64,000 nucleotides of DNA from Saprospirales bacterium (GTDB lineage Bacteria > Bacteroidota > Bacteroidia > Chitinophagales > Saprospiraceae). Both the position numbers and the translations under genes were made by a program. Of this stretch, positions 9,591 through 18,544 are shown in pieces. The number at the start of each line of letters is the position of its first letter. Positions within the stretch are counted from its first letter, which is position 1. Location: contig JADJBL010000027.1 of assembly GCA_016703765.1 (NCBI GenBank), forward strand, positions 1 to 64,000, written 5' to 3'. The notes below the pieces were generated by a model. It saw only the letters and a program-made list of their open reading frames with translations. It searched no databases and had not been told where the DNA came from.

Positions 9591-9672
9591 TTAATCCCAG
9601 GAGGGGAGGAAGGGGAGATCCCTCAAGGGGGATCGACAAACTGAAGAAGGGAGCCCTTTTCAGGGAATTCTA

Positions 9673-9924
9673 TCAAGATTGTTCAGTTTCTTCCAAAATG
9701 CGAATTGCGAGGTCCAATATCCGGGAGTCTTCCAGCTTAACAGCTCCTCCGTTCGGGCCCGGTTCGAGGTGAAAGTCTACTACGTCGCCTTCATCGTAAT
9801 GATCGCCACCAAAGTAGTTGCGTACAGTTTGCTCGGAAACGTCCAATTCTCTTGCGATGCGACTGATACTGCCGGTGGGCAGGCGGTGTTTGATATCTCT
9901 CAACTCATTGAAAGTGATAAGCAT
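9673..9924 (-). CDS. Small helix-turn-helix DNA-binding protein
   Basis: An 83-residue protein with a clear HTH in its first third (GSISRIARELDVSEQTVRNY, residues about 17-36), resembling the recognition helices of LacI/MerR-like small regulators. The remainder is acidic and ends in a helix (LDLAIRILEETEQS). Proteins of this size and type recur in Saprospiria-like genomes, but the target is unknown. It is monocistronic with its own strong terminator. A conserved 'structural HTH' role such as nucleoid binding is possible; only DNA binding is supported. Confidence 0.75.
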   Translation of the reverse strand: MLITFNELRDIKHRLPTGSISRIARELDVSEQTVRNYFGGDHYDEGDVVDFHLEPGPNGGAVKLEDSRILDLAIRILEETEQS

Positions 9925-10058
9925 AGGTAAGTTTTTTTGGTGAGCAATTTCCGTTGTGGGGGTAACCCTATCGTGAGGAAAGTTAAAAAAAGCTTCCGAA
10001 AAATCAAAAGATTTTTTTTGACGGCCGGCCGGAGACCGCTACTGCCTTAATTGTAAGG

Positions 10059-10099
10059 GTGAATTTTTTGTATAAAATTTTTACTAATGTGAATTTTTT
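10059..10099 (+). repeat. Direct repeat GTGAATTTTTT, 30-bp period
   Basis: GTGAATTTTTT occurs at 10059-10069 and 10089-10099. The pair lies in a very AT-rich stretch just before a candidate structured RNA and could belong to its promoter or to a regulator-binding site. Confidence 0.4.
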
Positions 10100-10105
10100 A
10101 TATCT

Positions 10106-11122
10106 TTATGGGAAATATCCACTCCCCCCTGACCACCAGGGACCCTTAACTCCAAATTTACTTCCTCTTTCCTTTTTTAAAGGACATCTACCCAACCAAT
10201 TAAGCGCCTGCCCGGATCGTGCTATCCGGGGGCCTTTTTTGTGTATGCCCATAAAGAATGAAAGCCATCCGAGCTTGTAGAGGTCGAAGAGGAGCAAATT
10301 GGGTCTTTTGCCGTGAAAATGCCGTTCCATGCCTTTTTTGAAAAGGCGGAACCCCCAGACAAACACCTTGGAAAAAGGGCTGATCTTCCAGTAGGTGCGA
10401 AGGAGACGGGAGCCGAGCGCGGGGTTTTTCCTCCCCAGAGTAGCCAGGTTTTCGATGCCCTGCCGGGTCTTTTGAAGGAATACATCCGTGGTTTCCACGT
10501 CGAGGTGCACCATGGCATTGTCGATGTGCAGGATGACGATGCCCCGTTTTCGAAGTTCAAACCCGAAGAGCGTGTCTTCGTGCCCGTATTTTCGAAGCGA
10601 CTCGTCGAGCAGGATGGCCATAAAGACCTCCCGGGGACAGAGAAAATGAAAAGTGCAAAAGGCATCGTAGGGGTGGAGATTGCGCTCCGCAGCCGGCCGC
10701 TCCTCGCGTTTCTTTCCGTAATACCAGTGAAAAAAACGTTCCGTATCGGCGGGCGGGGCGGAAGCATAGGTCCTCGCCCCGACAACGACCCGGCCCGGCT
10801 GGCAGGCGGCTAGGTAATCCCGCAGGAATCCCGGCCCGGCGGGCATCCCGTCGCAATCCATGAACAGGAGCCAGGGATAGCGCGCCTCCTGGGCGAGCAG
10901 GTTGCGAATCTTGGCCCGCCCCACATTCTTGCTCAATTCGCTGTAATGCACCCGATCCCCGATATCCCGGATCTCGCGGTTTTTTTCCTGCCATGCTTCC
11001 GGCGAACCATCGTCCATGCATATGATCTCCCAGCCTTCGCGCAGGCGGGATGCCTGCTCGAACAGGGCCCTGACCAGGGGGCGGACATCAAAACGATACA
11101 CCGGAATTAAAATCGATAGCAT
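10106..11122 (-). CDS. Family 2 glycosyltransferase
   Basis: A 338-residue GT-A fold enzyme. The N-terminus MLSILIPVYRFDVRPLV and CMDDGSPE (about residues 35-42) are the nucleotide-sugar binding strands, and LLFMDCDGMP (about 86-95) contains the DxD-type metal-binding motif. HEDTLFGFEL (about 180-190) is the expected catalytic ED region. It probably adds sugars to a cell-surface glycan; acceptor is unknown. The last about 45 residues look unlike the family and overlap a plus-strand hairpin terminator, so the natural C-terminus may be near 10250 and lost by a frameshift. The gene is divergent from mqnE. Confidence 0.85.
   Translation of the reverse strand: MLSILIPVYRFDVRPLVRALFEQASRLREGWEIICMDDGSPEAWQEKNREIRDIGDRVHYSELSKNVGRAKIRNLLAQEARYPWLLFMDCDGMPAGPGFLRDYLAACQPGRVVVGARTYASAPPADTERFFHWYYGKKREERPAAERNLHPYDAFCTFHFLCPREVFMAILLDESLRKYGHEDTLFGFELRKRGIVILHIDNAMVHLDVETTDVFLQKTRQGIENLATLGRKNPALGSRLLRTYWKISPFSKVFVWGFRLFKKGMERHFHGKRPNLLLFDLYKLGWLSFFMGIHKKGPRIARSGQALNWLGRCPLKKERGSKFGVKGPWWSGGSGYFP
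10108..10240 (+). ncRNA. Candidate structured small RNA with terminator
   Basis: On the plus strand, antisense to the 3' end of the glycosyltransferase ORF, three stems follow in series: CCCTG/CAGGG at 10127-10141, TCCTTT/AAAGGA at 10170-10184, and CCCGGAT/ATCCGGG at 10211-10230 with a T6 run at 10235-10240. A TATCTTTA box at 10101-10108 resembles the Bacteroidota -7 element TAnnTTTG. No good plus-strand ORF explains the terminator. It does not match tmRNA, RNase P, SRP or 6S RNA by eye. The antisense ORF tail is of low-complexity character, so the glycosyltransferase may truly end earlier. Confidence 0.4.
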
Positions 11123-11161
11123 GCGGATCGGGACAAAGCCCTATTTTTATGGCGATTTCGA

Positions 11162-11169
11162 CAAAGGTA
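11162..11169 (-). promoter_or_regulatory. Putative -7 box for the glycosyltransferase
   Basis: TACCTTTG on the minus strand matches the Bacteroidota TAnnTTTG element exactly and lies about 40 nt upstream of the ATG at 11122. No convincing -33 TTG/TTTG at the right spacing was seen, so support is partial. Confidence 0.35.
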
Positions 11170-11200
11170 ATCTGTGCGAAAATGTTTTATACTATTTTTT

Positions 11201-11220
11201 CTTTCAGTTAAAACTGAAAG
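11201..11220. promoter_or_regulatory. Palindrome upstream of mqnE
   Basis: CTTTCAGTT-AA-AACTGAAAG is a perfect 9-bp-arm palindrome 49 nt upstream of the mqnE ATG, in the divergent gap. Its compact 20-bp size suits a dimeric repressor operator as well as an RNA hairpin. No T-tract follows on the plus strand; on the minus strand A-rich DNA becomes a T-poor run, so a terminator is unlikely. Confidence 0.4.
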
Positions 11221-11268
11221 TACAGAAAGTTGTTATTAACTCGATTCTCTTCATACAAAGCTCCAGCG

Positions 11269-12469
11269 ATGACCGGAAATATGCAATTGGAACTCCTGCT
11301 CAACGACCCGCAACTCGATCCGGGTCTGAAATCCATCGCCGGAAAAGTCAGCCGGGGCGAGCGCGTCAGCGAGGAGGATGGGCTGTATTTGTTCGAAAAC
11401 GCCCCCTTGGCCTATACCGGCATCCTGGCCAATTTTATCCGGGAAAAGCGCCACGGGGATCAGACCTATTTCAACCGCAACTTCCACATCGAGCCCACCA
11501 ACGTCTGCCTCTATACCTGCACCTTTTGCTCCTATTCCAGGCTGATCAAAAAAGCGGGAAGAGGGCTGGGAGTATTCCATCGACGATATCATGGACATCG
11601 TCAGGAGCTATGACGCCCAACCCGTGACGGAGGTCCACATCGTGGGAGGGGTGCTACCGCAGTACGACGTGGACTTTTATTCCGAGCTTTTCCGCCGCAT
11701 CAAGCGCCACCGGCCCGAATTGCACGTAAAAGCGCTCACGCCGGTGGAGTACCACTATATGTTCAAAAAAGCCAAGATTGACTACGCCGAGGGTATGCGG
11801 ATCATGAAGGAAGCCGGCCTGGACTCCATGCCGGGCGGGGGCGCCGAGATATTCCACCCCGAGATCCGCGACCAGATCGCCGGCGGGAAATGCAGCGGCG
11901 AGCAATGGCTCCAGATCCACGAAGAATGGCACAAGCTGGGAGGGCGCTCGAACGCCACCATGCTCTACGGGCATATCGAAGCCTTTAAACACCGGGTGCA
12001 CCACCTGGGCCAACTTCGCGACTTGCAGGACAAAACCGGGGGCTTTCAGACTTTTATACCCCTCAAATTCCGCAACAAGGACAACCAGCTTTCCCATCTA
12101 TCCGAATCGACCGTCGTGGAAGACCTCCGCAACTACGCCATCAGCCGCATTTTCCTCGATAATTTCGACCATATCAAGGCCTACTGGCCGATGATCAGTC
12201 GTCAGGTGACCCAATTGTCGCTCTCCTTTGGGGTCGACGATATCGACGGCACGATCGACGATACGACAAAGATCTATTCCATGGCAGGCTCGGAGGAGCA
12301 AAATCCCGCCATGAACACCAGGGAGCTCGTGGACCTGATCCGAAAGGTGGGCCGCCGGCCGGTCGAACGGGATACCCTTTACGGAGTGGTTCAGGACTAC
12401 GAAGGAGTTGTTTTCGAAGAGGAGGAATCATTTAAGGGCTACCTCTCCCTGCCGGTCGTCAACCAATAG
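11269..12469 (+). CDS. mqnE: Aminofutalosine synthase (radical SAM), frameshifted
   Basis: MqnE makes aminofutalosine from the chorismate-derived enol ether in the futalosine route to menaquinone. The radical SAM cluster motif CLYTCTFC (CxxxCxxC) appears at about residues 78-85 after EPTNV. After a frame change come HIVGGVLPQYDVDFY, DSMPGGGAEIFHPEIRDQI, RSNATMLYGHIE and SLSFGVDDIDGTIDDTTKIY, all characteristic of MqnE rather than MqnC. The frame change falls in the A6 run at 11548-11553; removing one A restores SRLIKKREEGWEYSIDDI. Because this pathway is usually essential for respiration in Bacteroidota, a homopolymer consensus error is the likeliest cause. The gene is followed 4 nt later by mqnA. 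Confidence 0.88.
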
Positions 12470-12473
12470 GCTC

Positions 12474-13260
12474 ATGGAATTACTCAATGTTACAGCGGTC
12501 AGCTACCTCAATACGAAACCCTTTCTGTACGGTATATTTCGAAAAAAACTGGACCAAAAGATCCGCCTGGAGCTCGATATCCCCTCTGTGTGCGCTTCCC
12601 GCCTCGCTTCGGGAGATGCCGACCTGGGGCTGGTTCCGGTAGCGGTGCTGCCCAGTCTGCCCTCTGCCTATCTGATCTCCGACTATTGCATCGGCGCCGT
12701 GGGGCCGGTCAAGACGGTGTGCCTGTTCAGCGCCTGTCCGATCGAGGAGATGACCCACCTGTACCTGGACTACCATTCCCGAACCTCGGTGGAGCTGACC
12801 AAAATATTGCTTCGCGAATATTGGAAAACCAGCCCTGTCCTCATCCCCGGCCGAGCCGGGCTTTGAAAGTCGGATCGCGGGAACCACCGGCGCCCTGATC
12901 ATCGGCGACCGGGCCATTGGGCTGGAGAAAAACTACCCTTATGTCTACGACCTGGGTCAAGCCTGGATGGATTTTACCGGACTGCCCTTCGTTTTTGCGG
13001 CCTGGGTGAGCACCCGGCCCCTCGATCCCGCCTTTATCGCCGAATTCAACGAGGCCCTGCTGGCGGGCATCGAGTCCATCCCCCAACTCATCTACCTCAT
13101 CCCCCCGCCCCATCCGGACTTCGATCTGAAGACCTATTTCACGCGCCATATCAGTTATCCACTCGACGCGGCCAAAAGGAAAGGGCTCGACCTTTTCCTG
13201 AGCTATCTGGCTCCCGGCCTTGCGCCCCTTGGCCAAGGGGCTCTTGCGGCCAAAGGGTAG
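12474..13260 (+). CDS. mqnA: Chorismate dehydratase, frameshifted
   Basis: MqnA dehydrates chorismate to 3-[(1-carboxyvinyl)oxy]benzoate, the first step of the futalosine menaquinone pathway and substrate for MqnE just upstream. The protein starts MELLNVTAVSYLNTKPF and shows the periplasmic-binding-like motifs ASGDADLGLVPVAVLPSLP and ISDYCIGAVGPVKTVCLFS. The frame is lost in the C4 run at 12845-12848; removing one C gives SPVLIPAEPGFESRIAGT and continues through LIIGDRAIGLEK and TGLPFVFAAWV to a stop at 13258-13260. Full length would be about 261 residues, normal for MqnA. Tight spacing to mqnE implies an operon. A sequencing error is the favoured explanation of the frameshift. Confidence 0.88.
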
Positions 13261-13304
13261 GGAAACTTTTCGGCCCCAAAGCCGTTTATTCCTAAAAACC
13301 AATC

Positions 13305-13970
13305 ATGTTCAAGATCGCCATCCTTGCGGGGATCATCGGGCTGGGGTTCCTCGCCTGTTCTTCCCAGCCTTCCTCCTCTTCCTCACAAGCAAAACTGACC
13401 GGTATGACCCCATCCCTCGATTCCATTCCCACAGACCAACTCGAAACGGCCACGCTCGGCGCCGGATGCTTCTGGTGCATCGAAGCCGTATTGCTCGAAG
13501 TAGAAGGCGTTTATTCCGTCGTCTCCGGCTATTCGGGCGGAAAGGAAGAAGATGCCGACTACCGGACGGTAAGCACCGGACTGACCGAACACGCAGAAGT
13601 CGTGCAGGTGAATTTCAATCCCAAAGTGCTTTCCTTTGCCGATCTGCTCGAGATTTTCTGGAGCACCCACGACCCCACCACGCCCAATCGCCAGGGTAAC
13701 GACGTGGGTCCGCAATACCGCTCCGCCATTTTTTACCACAATGACGCCCAAAAAGCCATTGCCGAGCAATCCAAAAAAGAGGTGGCCACCCAAATCTGGG
13801 ACGACCCGATCGTCACCGAGATCGCCCCGCTCAACGGGTTCTGGAAAGCGGAGGATTATCACCAGAATTACTACAACCTGACGGGCGACCGCAATCCCTA
13901 CTGCACGTATGTTATCACGCCCAAAGTGCAGAAATTCAGAAAGCAGTTTAAGGAAAAGCTGAAGGAATAG
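13305..13970 (+). CDS. msrA: Peptide-methionine (S)-S-oxide reductase, exported lipoprotein
   Basis: The enzyme repairs methionine-S-sulfoxide in proteins. The catalytic motif GCFWC has the nucleophile Cys at residue 55, followed by VLLEVEGVYSVVSGYSGG and GNDVGPQYRSAIFYH, all MsrA hallmarks. The N-terminus MFKIAILAGIIGLGFLAC is a lipoprotein signal with Cys at residue 18 and a Ser-rich linker, so this copy acts in the periplasm or at the envelope. Length is 221 residues, typical for an exported MsrA without a fused MsrB. It follows mqnA by 44 nt on the same strand. Confidence 0.92.
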   Translation: MFKIAILAGIIGLGFLACSSQPSSSSSQAKLTGMTPSLDSIPTDQLETATLGAGCFWCIEAVLLEVEGVYSVVSGYSGGKEEDADYRTVSTGLTEHAEVVQVNFNPKVLSFADLLEIFWSTHDPTTPNRQGNDVGPQYRSAIFYHNDAQKAIAEQSKKEVATQIWDDPIVTEIAPLNGFWKAEDYHQNYYNLTGDRNPYCTYVITPKVQKFRKQFKEKLKE

Positions 13971-13974
13971 TTTT

Positions 13975-14038
13975 TGAGTTTATAAGGTTTTAAGTTTTTA
14001 GCGCCAAAAACTTATACCCTTAAAAACTTAAAAACTGA
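13975..14038. terminator. AAGTTTTTA-word hairpin after msrA
   Basis: AAGTTTTT at 13992-13999 and AAAAACTT at 14006-14013 form a perfect 8-bp stem around AGCGCC, inside a longer imperfect inverted repeat made of GTTTTTAAG-like words running from 13975 to 14038. It begins right after the msrA TAG stop. It is probably a terminator and has the same architecture as other word-repeat hairpins in the window. Confidence 0.6.
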
Positions 14039-14051
14039 TTGTTAAATATCA

Positions 14052-14081
14052 TTGCCGGGGCATTCAAAAATTCCTACTTTC
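14052..14081 (+). promoter_or_regulatory. Putative promoter of pntAA
   Basis: TTG at 14052-14054 and TACTTTC at 14075-14081 are separated by 20 nt, fitting the Bacteroidota TTG-N19-20-TAnnTTTG pattern with one mismatch in the -7 box. The pntAA ATG lies 31 nt downstream. Confidence 0.4.
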
Positions 14082-14112
14082 CCGGCACTTTACAAACGAA
14101 AAGAATTTTACT

Positions 14113-15201
14113 ATGATCCTAGGTATTCCGAAAGAAACGAACGATAGGCGGGTCGCCTTTGCGCCCGCGACATTGGCCAAGGCGGTCAAGGATTTAGGCA
14201 TTGAATGCTGGCTGGAAAGCGGCGCCGGACTAGCGGCCTCCTTCCCCGATGGAGCATATTCGGAGGTGGCAAAGGTCGTGACCCGCGCCGAACTGTTTCA
14301 ACACTCCGATATCGTGGTGAGCATCAACCCAATTCCTGAGTCGGAGTGGAAACTCCTTAAGAAAGAGGCAATTGTGATCTCCCGCTTCGAGTCTTACATG
14401 AAGCCGGAAGTGGTGGGAAAACTCCAGGAAGCCGGCCTCAGGGCCTTCGGCCTGGACATGGTGCCCCGGACTACCCTTGCCCAATCGATGGACGTACTGT
14501 CCTCCCTCGCTTCCATCTCCGGATACAAGGCCGTTTTGCTGGCCACGCACTATTTTCCAAGATATTTCCCGATGCTGATCACCCCGGCGGGCAGCGTAAA
14601 ACCCTCCACGGTGCTCGTGCTCGGTGCAGGGGTAGCCGGCCTTCAGGCCATTGCCACGGCTAAACGCCTCGGCGCCATTGTGGAGGCCTCCGATCCGCGT
14701 CTGGCTGTGAAGGAAGAGGTGGAGAGCCTCGGAGGGAAATTCATCCTGGTGGAAGGCGCCAAAGACGATTCCGGCGCGGGTGGATATGCCGTCGAGCAAA
14801 GCGAGGATTTTCTACAGCGCCAGCGCGTAGAGGTGCAGGCCCGGGCGGCCAAGGCCGACGTGATCATCACCACGGCCCAGGTGCGCGGTAAAAAAGCCCC
14901 CATGCTCCTTCCCGCTGAAACCGTCAACCAGATGAAACCGGGCTCGGTCATCATCGACCTCGCAGCCTCCACCGGAGGAAACTGCGAATTGACCCAGGAC
15001 GGCAAGGTCATTTCCCACAACGGGGTGACTATCGTGGGCAACTCCGACCTGTCGCAGGAGCTACCACAAGACGCCAGCTTCCTGTTCGGCAACAACGTCC
15101 TGAACTTCATGAAGCTTTTCGTGAAAAAAGGAGAACTGGCCATCGACGAAAGCAACGTAATTATCCAGCAGTCGTTTATTACGGCCGGGGTTACGGCCTG
15201 A
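14113..15201 (+). CDS. pntAA: NAD(P) transhydrogenase subunit alpha part 1
   Basis: The 362-residue protein belongs to the alanine dehydrogenase/PntAA family. It begins ILGIPKETNDRRVAFAPAT and has the dinucleotide-binding loop VLVLGAGVAGLQAIATAKRLGA (about residues 166-187) and DVIITTAQVRGKKAPML. PntAA forms the soluble NAD(H)-binding domain I of the proton-translocating transhydrogenase. The membrane subunits PntAB and PntB normally follow directly but are not present in this window; the next gene is a porin-like protein after a terminator. Either the partners lie elsewhere or this copy has another role. The alternative, alanine dehydrogenase, is less likely because of the RQRVEVQARAAKADV insertion typical of PntA. 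Confidence 0.85.
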   Translation: MILGIPKETNDRRVAFAPATLAKAVKDLGIECWLESGAGLAASFPDGAYSEVAKVVTRAELFQHSDIVVSINPIPESEWKLLKKEAIVISRFESYMKPEVVGKLQEAGLRAFGLDMVPRTTLAQSMDVLSSLASISGYKAVLLATHYFPRYFPMLITPAGSVKPSTVLVLGAGVAGLQAIATAKRLGAIVEASDPRLAVKEEVESLGGKFILVEGAKDDSGAGGYAVEQSEDFLQRQRVEVQARAAKADVIITTAQVRGKKAPMLLPAETVNQMKPGSVIIDLAASTGGNCELTQDGKVISHNGVTIVGNSDLSQELPQDASFLFGNNVLNFMKLFVKKGELAIDESNVIIQQSFITAGVTA

Positions 15202-15231
15202 CCGCAGAAAATACAAGGTTTTTGAATGAAT

Positions 15232-15268
15232 AAAAGTCATCTCGCAGTGTGTCTGCGAGGTGACTTTT
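15232..15268 (+). terminator. Hairpin terminator after pntAA
   Basis: AAAAGTCATCTCGCAG (15232-15247) pairs along its 16 nt with CTGCGAGGTGACTTTT (15253-15268), with one G-T pair and a 5-nt loop. The 3' arm ends in a T4 run, and the 5' A4 makes it potentially bidirectional. Confidence 0.8.
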
Positions 15269-15337
15269 ATCATTAAGAAAGGCTTTAAAATTAGGCTTAC
15301 TTGTGCCATATTTGAGTCTACTTAAAAACGCAGTACC

Positions 15338-16603
15338 ATGCGTCCCACATCCTTGCGAAAAGCCTTTTTCCTCCTTCCCCTGCTTCTAATCTTCACATTA
15401 TTTCTTTCCGGCCAAGGTAGCGCCGATCATTCCTATAAGCCGCTGATTATCAAGCTGGACGAAAGCGGCGCCAAGTATATACGTTTTATCACCTGGCACC
15501 AGGTATGGGCTCAGACCAATAACTTGTCGGTGGAAGGGGCGAAATTGCAGATTACGCCTATGATCCGGCGTTCGCGCTTTTTGTTCTACGCCCAGGTCTC
15601 TCCCCGTTTTCTGATCCTGACCCACGTGGGGATGAATAACCTTACCCCTTCCAACCTGACGGCAACGGGGAGCGACGGCGATGCGCCGCAGCTTTTTGTG
15701 CACGACGCCTGGACCGAATTCAAGGTCACCAAAAACGAGGCCTTGTACCTGGGAGGAGGCCTGCATTACTGGAACGGACTTTCCCGCCTGTCGAGCGCCG
15801 GCACCCTGAATTTTGCCACCCTCGACCAACCGCGACCTTTTGCGCACTGGTATTCGCTGGGGCTGAGCGACCAGTTTGCCCGCCACCTCGGCATCTATGC
15901 AAAGGGCGCTATCGGAAAACTGGATTACCGCCTGGCGCTCAACGCCCCGGGCCGCAATCCCCTGAAAGGAGGCCAAACCTATGGTTCGGATACGACCTTT
16001 GCCTATACCGGAGTGGCTCAACCAACGCAGGAGGGCAATCCCACCGGGAATACCATCGCCGAGGGCTATGTCCGCTATCAATTTTTCGACACCGAATCCA
16101 TCAAACTACCTTATAACGTTGGCGCCTACCTGGGGGAGAAAAAAGTCCTCGCCATCGGGGCCGGCTTTTTTGCCCACCCGAACGGGATGTACGACCAGGT
16201 GCGCGGCCTTCACGCCGATGTATTCCACTTTTCGGTGGATGCCTTTCTGGATTTTCCGCTCTCCCGTGGCAATTCCGTCCAGGCCTACGCATCCTATATC
16301 AACTTCGATTACGGCGAAAATTTCGTCGGCCGCTGGGCGGGCACCGGGGATGTCCTGTACGGACAGCTCGCGGTTTTCCTCAAACCTCTTCGCGCAATGC
16401 CGTATATTGCAATCCAGCGGGCGGCGTACCACGACTATTCCGAATCAAAACCGCTGCTGGGCCTCGACCTGGGCCTCAATTACTTTATACAGGGCCACAA
16501 CGCCAAGCTCACCCTGGAATACCACCGCATCGCCCGCGATCCCAGGGAAACGGCCGGCGGCGACCTTAGCCAGCTTCGGCTACAGGCGCATATTTTTCTT
16601 TAA
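15338..16603 (+). CDS. Outer-membrane porin-like beta-barrel protein
   Basis: A 421-residue protein with a signal peptide ending near LFLSGQ. Alternating hydrophobic strands continue to a C-terminal QLRLQAHIFL with the terminal aromatic typical of outer-membrane barrels. Motifs such as WAQTNNLSVEGAKLQITP and LGGGLHYWNGLSRLS resemble phosphate-selective-porin-like proteins found next to acetyl-CoA synthetase genes in Bacteroidota. It precedes acs by 30 nt, suggesting co-transcription and perhaps diffusion of small organic acids. Exact substrate is not visible. Confidence 0.7.
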   Translation: MRPTSLRKAFFLLPLLLIFTLFLSGQGSADHSYKPLIIKLDESGAKYIRFITWHQVWAQTNNLSVEGAKLQITPMIRRSRFLFYAQVSPRFLILTHVGMNNLTPSNLTATGSDGDAPQLFVHDAWTEFKVTKNEALYLGGGLHYWNGLSRLSSAGTLNFATLDQPRPFAHWYSLGLSDQFARHLGIYAKGAIGKLDYRLALNAPGRNPLKGGQTYGSDTTFAYTGVAQPTQEGNPTGNTIAEGYVRYQFFDTESIKLPYNVGAYLGEKKVLAIGAGFFAHPNGMYDQVRGLHADVFHFSVDAFLDFPLSRGNSVQAYASYINFDYGENFVGRWAGTGDVLYGQLAVFLKPLRAMPYIAIQRAAYHDYSESKPLLGLDLGLNYFIQGHNAKLTLEYHRIARDPRETAGGDLSQLRLQAHIFL

Positions 16604-16633
16604 TTGGAATATAAACCGACAAAAAATACTGTT

Positions 16634-18532
16634 ATGTCAATGCACATCAAGACTTGGGACGAATATCAGAGCGCTTATCGTCAGAGCGTAGAAGATCCGG
16701 AAGGCTTTTGGGCCGGCTTGGCTGAAACCTTTTCCTGGCGTCGTAAATGGGATAAAGTGCTGGACTGGAATTTCAAAGACCCGAAGATCGAGTGGTTCGC
16801 CGGGGGAAAACTGAATATCACGGAAAACTGCCTCGACCGCCATTTGGAAACCCGAGGCGATCAGGCGGCCTTTATTTGGGAGCCCAACGACCCCGCAACT
16901 CCTTCCAGGACCATCACCTACCGGCAGCTCTACCACGAGGTTTGCAAGACCGCCAACGCCCTGAAAGCAAACGGCATCAAAAAAGGCGACCGCGTTTGTT
17001 TCTACATGCCCATGATTCCGCAACTGGCCATCGGCATTTTGGCCTGCGCCCGCATCGGCGCGGTGCATTCCGTCGTATTTGCCGGTTTTTCCGCCTCGGC
17101 GCTTGCCGACCGCATCAAGGACGCCACCTGCAAAATGGTCATCTGCTCGGATTTCAACCCCCGCGGCGCCAAGAATATCCCGGTGAAAGCCATTGTAGAC
17201 GAGGCCCTTGCCATGGGCTGCGACAGCGTGAAAACCGTGCTGGTCTATAAGCGTACCGACCAGAATGTTCACTTTAACGAGGGGATCGACAAATGGTGGA
17301 GCGCCGAGGTGGACCATCAGGCAGACGAGTGTCCGGCAGAGGTCATGGACGCCGAAGATATGCTGTTTATCCTGTATACCTCCGGCTCGACCGGAAAACC
17401 CAAGGGGGTGGTACATACGATCGGGGGCTATATGGTCTTTACCAGTTACACTTTCCTCAACGTATTCCAGTACAAGCCCGGCGACGTCTTCTGGTGCACC
17501 GCCGATATCGGCTGGGTGACCGGCCACTCGTACATAGTGTACGGGCCGCTGCTGTCCGGCGCCACCTCCGTCATGTTCGAAGGGGTCCCGACCTTCCCGG
17601 ACCCGGGGCGTTTCTGGGAGGTGTGCGAAAAACACCAGGTCAACCAGTTTTACACCGCGCCCACCGCGATTCGCGCCCTCATGCTGGAAGGCGATGAATG
17701 GCCGCTCAAACACGAACTGAAATCCATTCGCGTGCTCGGCTCGGTAGGAGAACCCATCAACGAAGAGGCCTGGCATTGGTACGACGAGAAGGTCGGCAAG
17801 GGCCGTTGTCCCATCGTGGACACCTGGTGGCAGACCGAAACCGGAGGCATTCTCATATCCGCTATGGCAAACATCACCCCGCTCATACCCTCCTTCGCCA
17901 CCCTTCCGGTACCCGGCGTCCAACCGGTGTTGCTCACGGCGGAGGGCAAATTGATCGAGGAAAACGAGGCGGAGGGCCTGCTTTGCATCAAGTTTCCCTG
18001 GCCCGGCATGCTCCGCACCACCTACGGCGACCACGAACGCTGCCGGCAGACCTATTTCTCCACCTTCGCCGACTATTACTTTACCGGCGACGGCGCCAAG
18101 CGCGATAAGAACGGCAATTACCGCATCATCGGGCGGGTGGACGACGTGATCAACGTATCCGGTCACCGCCTCGGCACCGCCGAGATCGAAAGCGCCATCA
18201 ACCAGCATAAAAATGTAGTGGAGTCTGCCGTGGGGGGCTATCCGCACGAGATCAAAGGCCAGGGCATCTACGCCTACGTGATTCTCGCCAACGCGGTGAG
18301 CGACGAAGCGGCCTTCATCAAGGAAGTGCGCGACGTGGTGACCAAAGAGATAGGCCCCATCGCTAAACCCGACCGGATTCAAATCGTTCCCGGGCTGCCC
18401 AAAACGCGCTCGGGCAAGATCATGCGGCGCATTCTGCGCAAGATCGCGGCGGGCGAAACCTCCAACCTGGGCGACGTAACCACTTTGCTCAACCCGGAAG
18501 TGGTGGATGTCATCAAGGATGGAGCAGTATAG
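16634..18532 (+). CDS. acs: Acetyl-CoA synthetase
   Basis: AMP-forming acetate activation to acetyl-CoA. ATG 16634 is chosen over the upstream TTG at 16604; it gives 632 residues, normal for Acs, starting MSMHIKTWDEYQ. Core motifs are YTSGSTGKPKGVVHT (A3 loop), TWWQTETGGI (A5) and YFTGDGAKRDKNGNYRI (A8 region). The C-terminal KTRSGKIMRRILRKIA contains the acetylatable Lys of the PxxRSGK motif. It sits between a porin-like gene and an MDR reductase. Acetyl-CoA produced here could feed the thiolase and PHA genes 3-9 kb downstream. The existence of PTM control by acetylation is known for the family, not shown here. Confidence 0.95.
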   Translation: MSMHIKTWDEYQSAYRQSVEDPEGFWAGLAETFSWRRKWDKVLDWNFKDPKIEWFAGGKLNITENCLDRHLETRGDQAAFIWEPNDPATPSRTITYRQLYHEVCKTANALKANGIKKGDRVCFYMPMIPQLAIGILACARIGAVHSVVFAGFSASALADRIKDATCKMVICSDFNPRGAKNIPVKAIVDEALAMGCDSVKTVLVYKRTDQNVHFNEGIDKWWSAEVDHQADECPAEVMDAEDMLFILYTSGSTGKPKGVVHTIGGYMVFTSYTFLNVFQYKPGDVFWCTADIGWVTGHSYIVYGPLLSGATSVMFEGVPTFPDPGRFWEVCEKHQVNQFYTAPTAIRALMLEGDEWPLKHELKSIRVLGSVGEPINEEAWHWYDEKVGKGRCPIVDTWWQTETGGILISAMANITPLIPSFATLPVPGVQPVLLTAEGKLIEENEAEGLLCIKFPWPGMLRTTYGDHERCRQTYFSTFADYYFTGDGAKRDKNGNYRIIGRVDDVINVSGHRLGTAEIESAINQHKNVVESAVGGYPHEIKGQGIYAYVILANAVSDEAAFIKEVRDVVTKEIGPIAKPDRIQIVPGLPKTRSGKIMRRILRKIAAGETSNLGDVTTLLNPEVVDVIKDGAV

Positions 18533-18544
18533 TAAAAAGGTGAT

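Noticed and set aside
11269..12469. MqnC instead of MqnE
   Set aside because: AEIFHPEIRDQI and SNATMLYGHIE are MqnE features; MqnC is shorter and has different motifs.
16637..18382. 581-residue minus-strand frame opposite acs
   Set aside because: Acs is unambiguous on the plus strand; the antisense frame has no motif.
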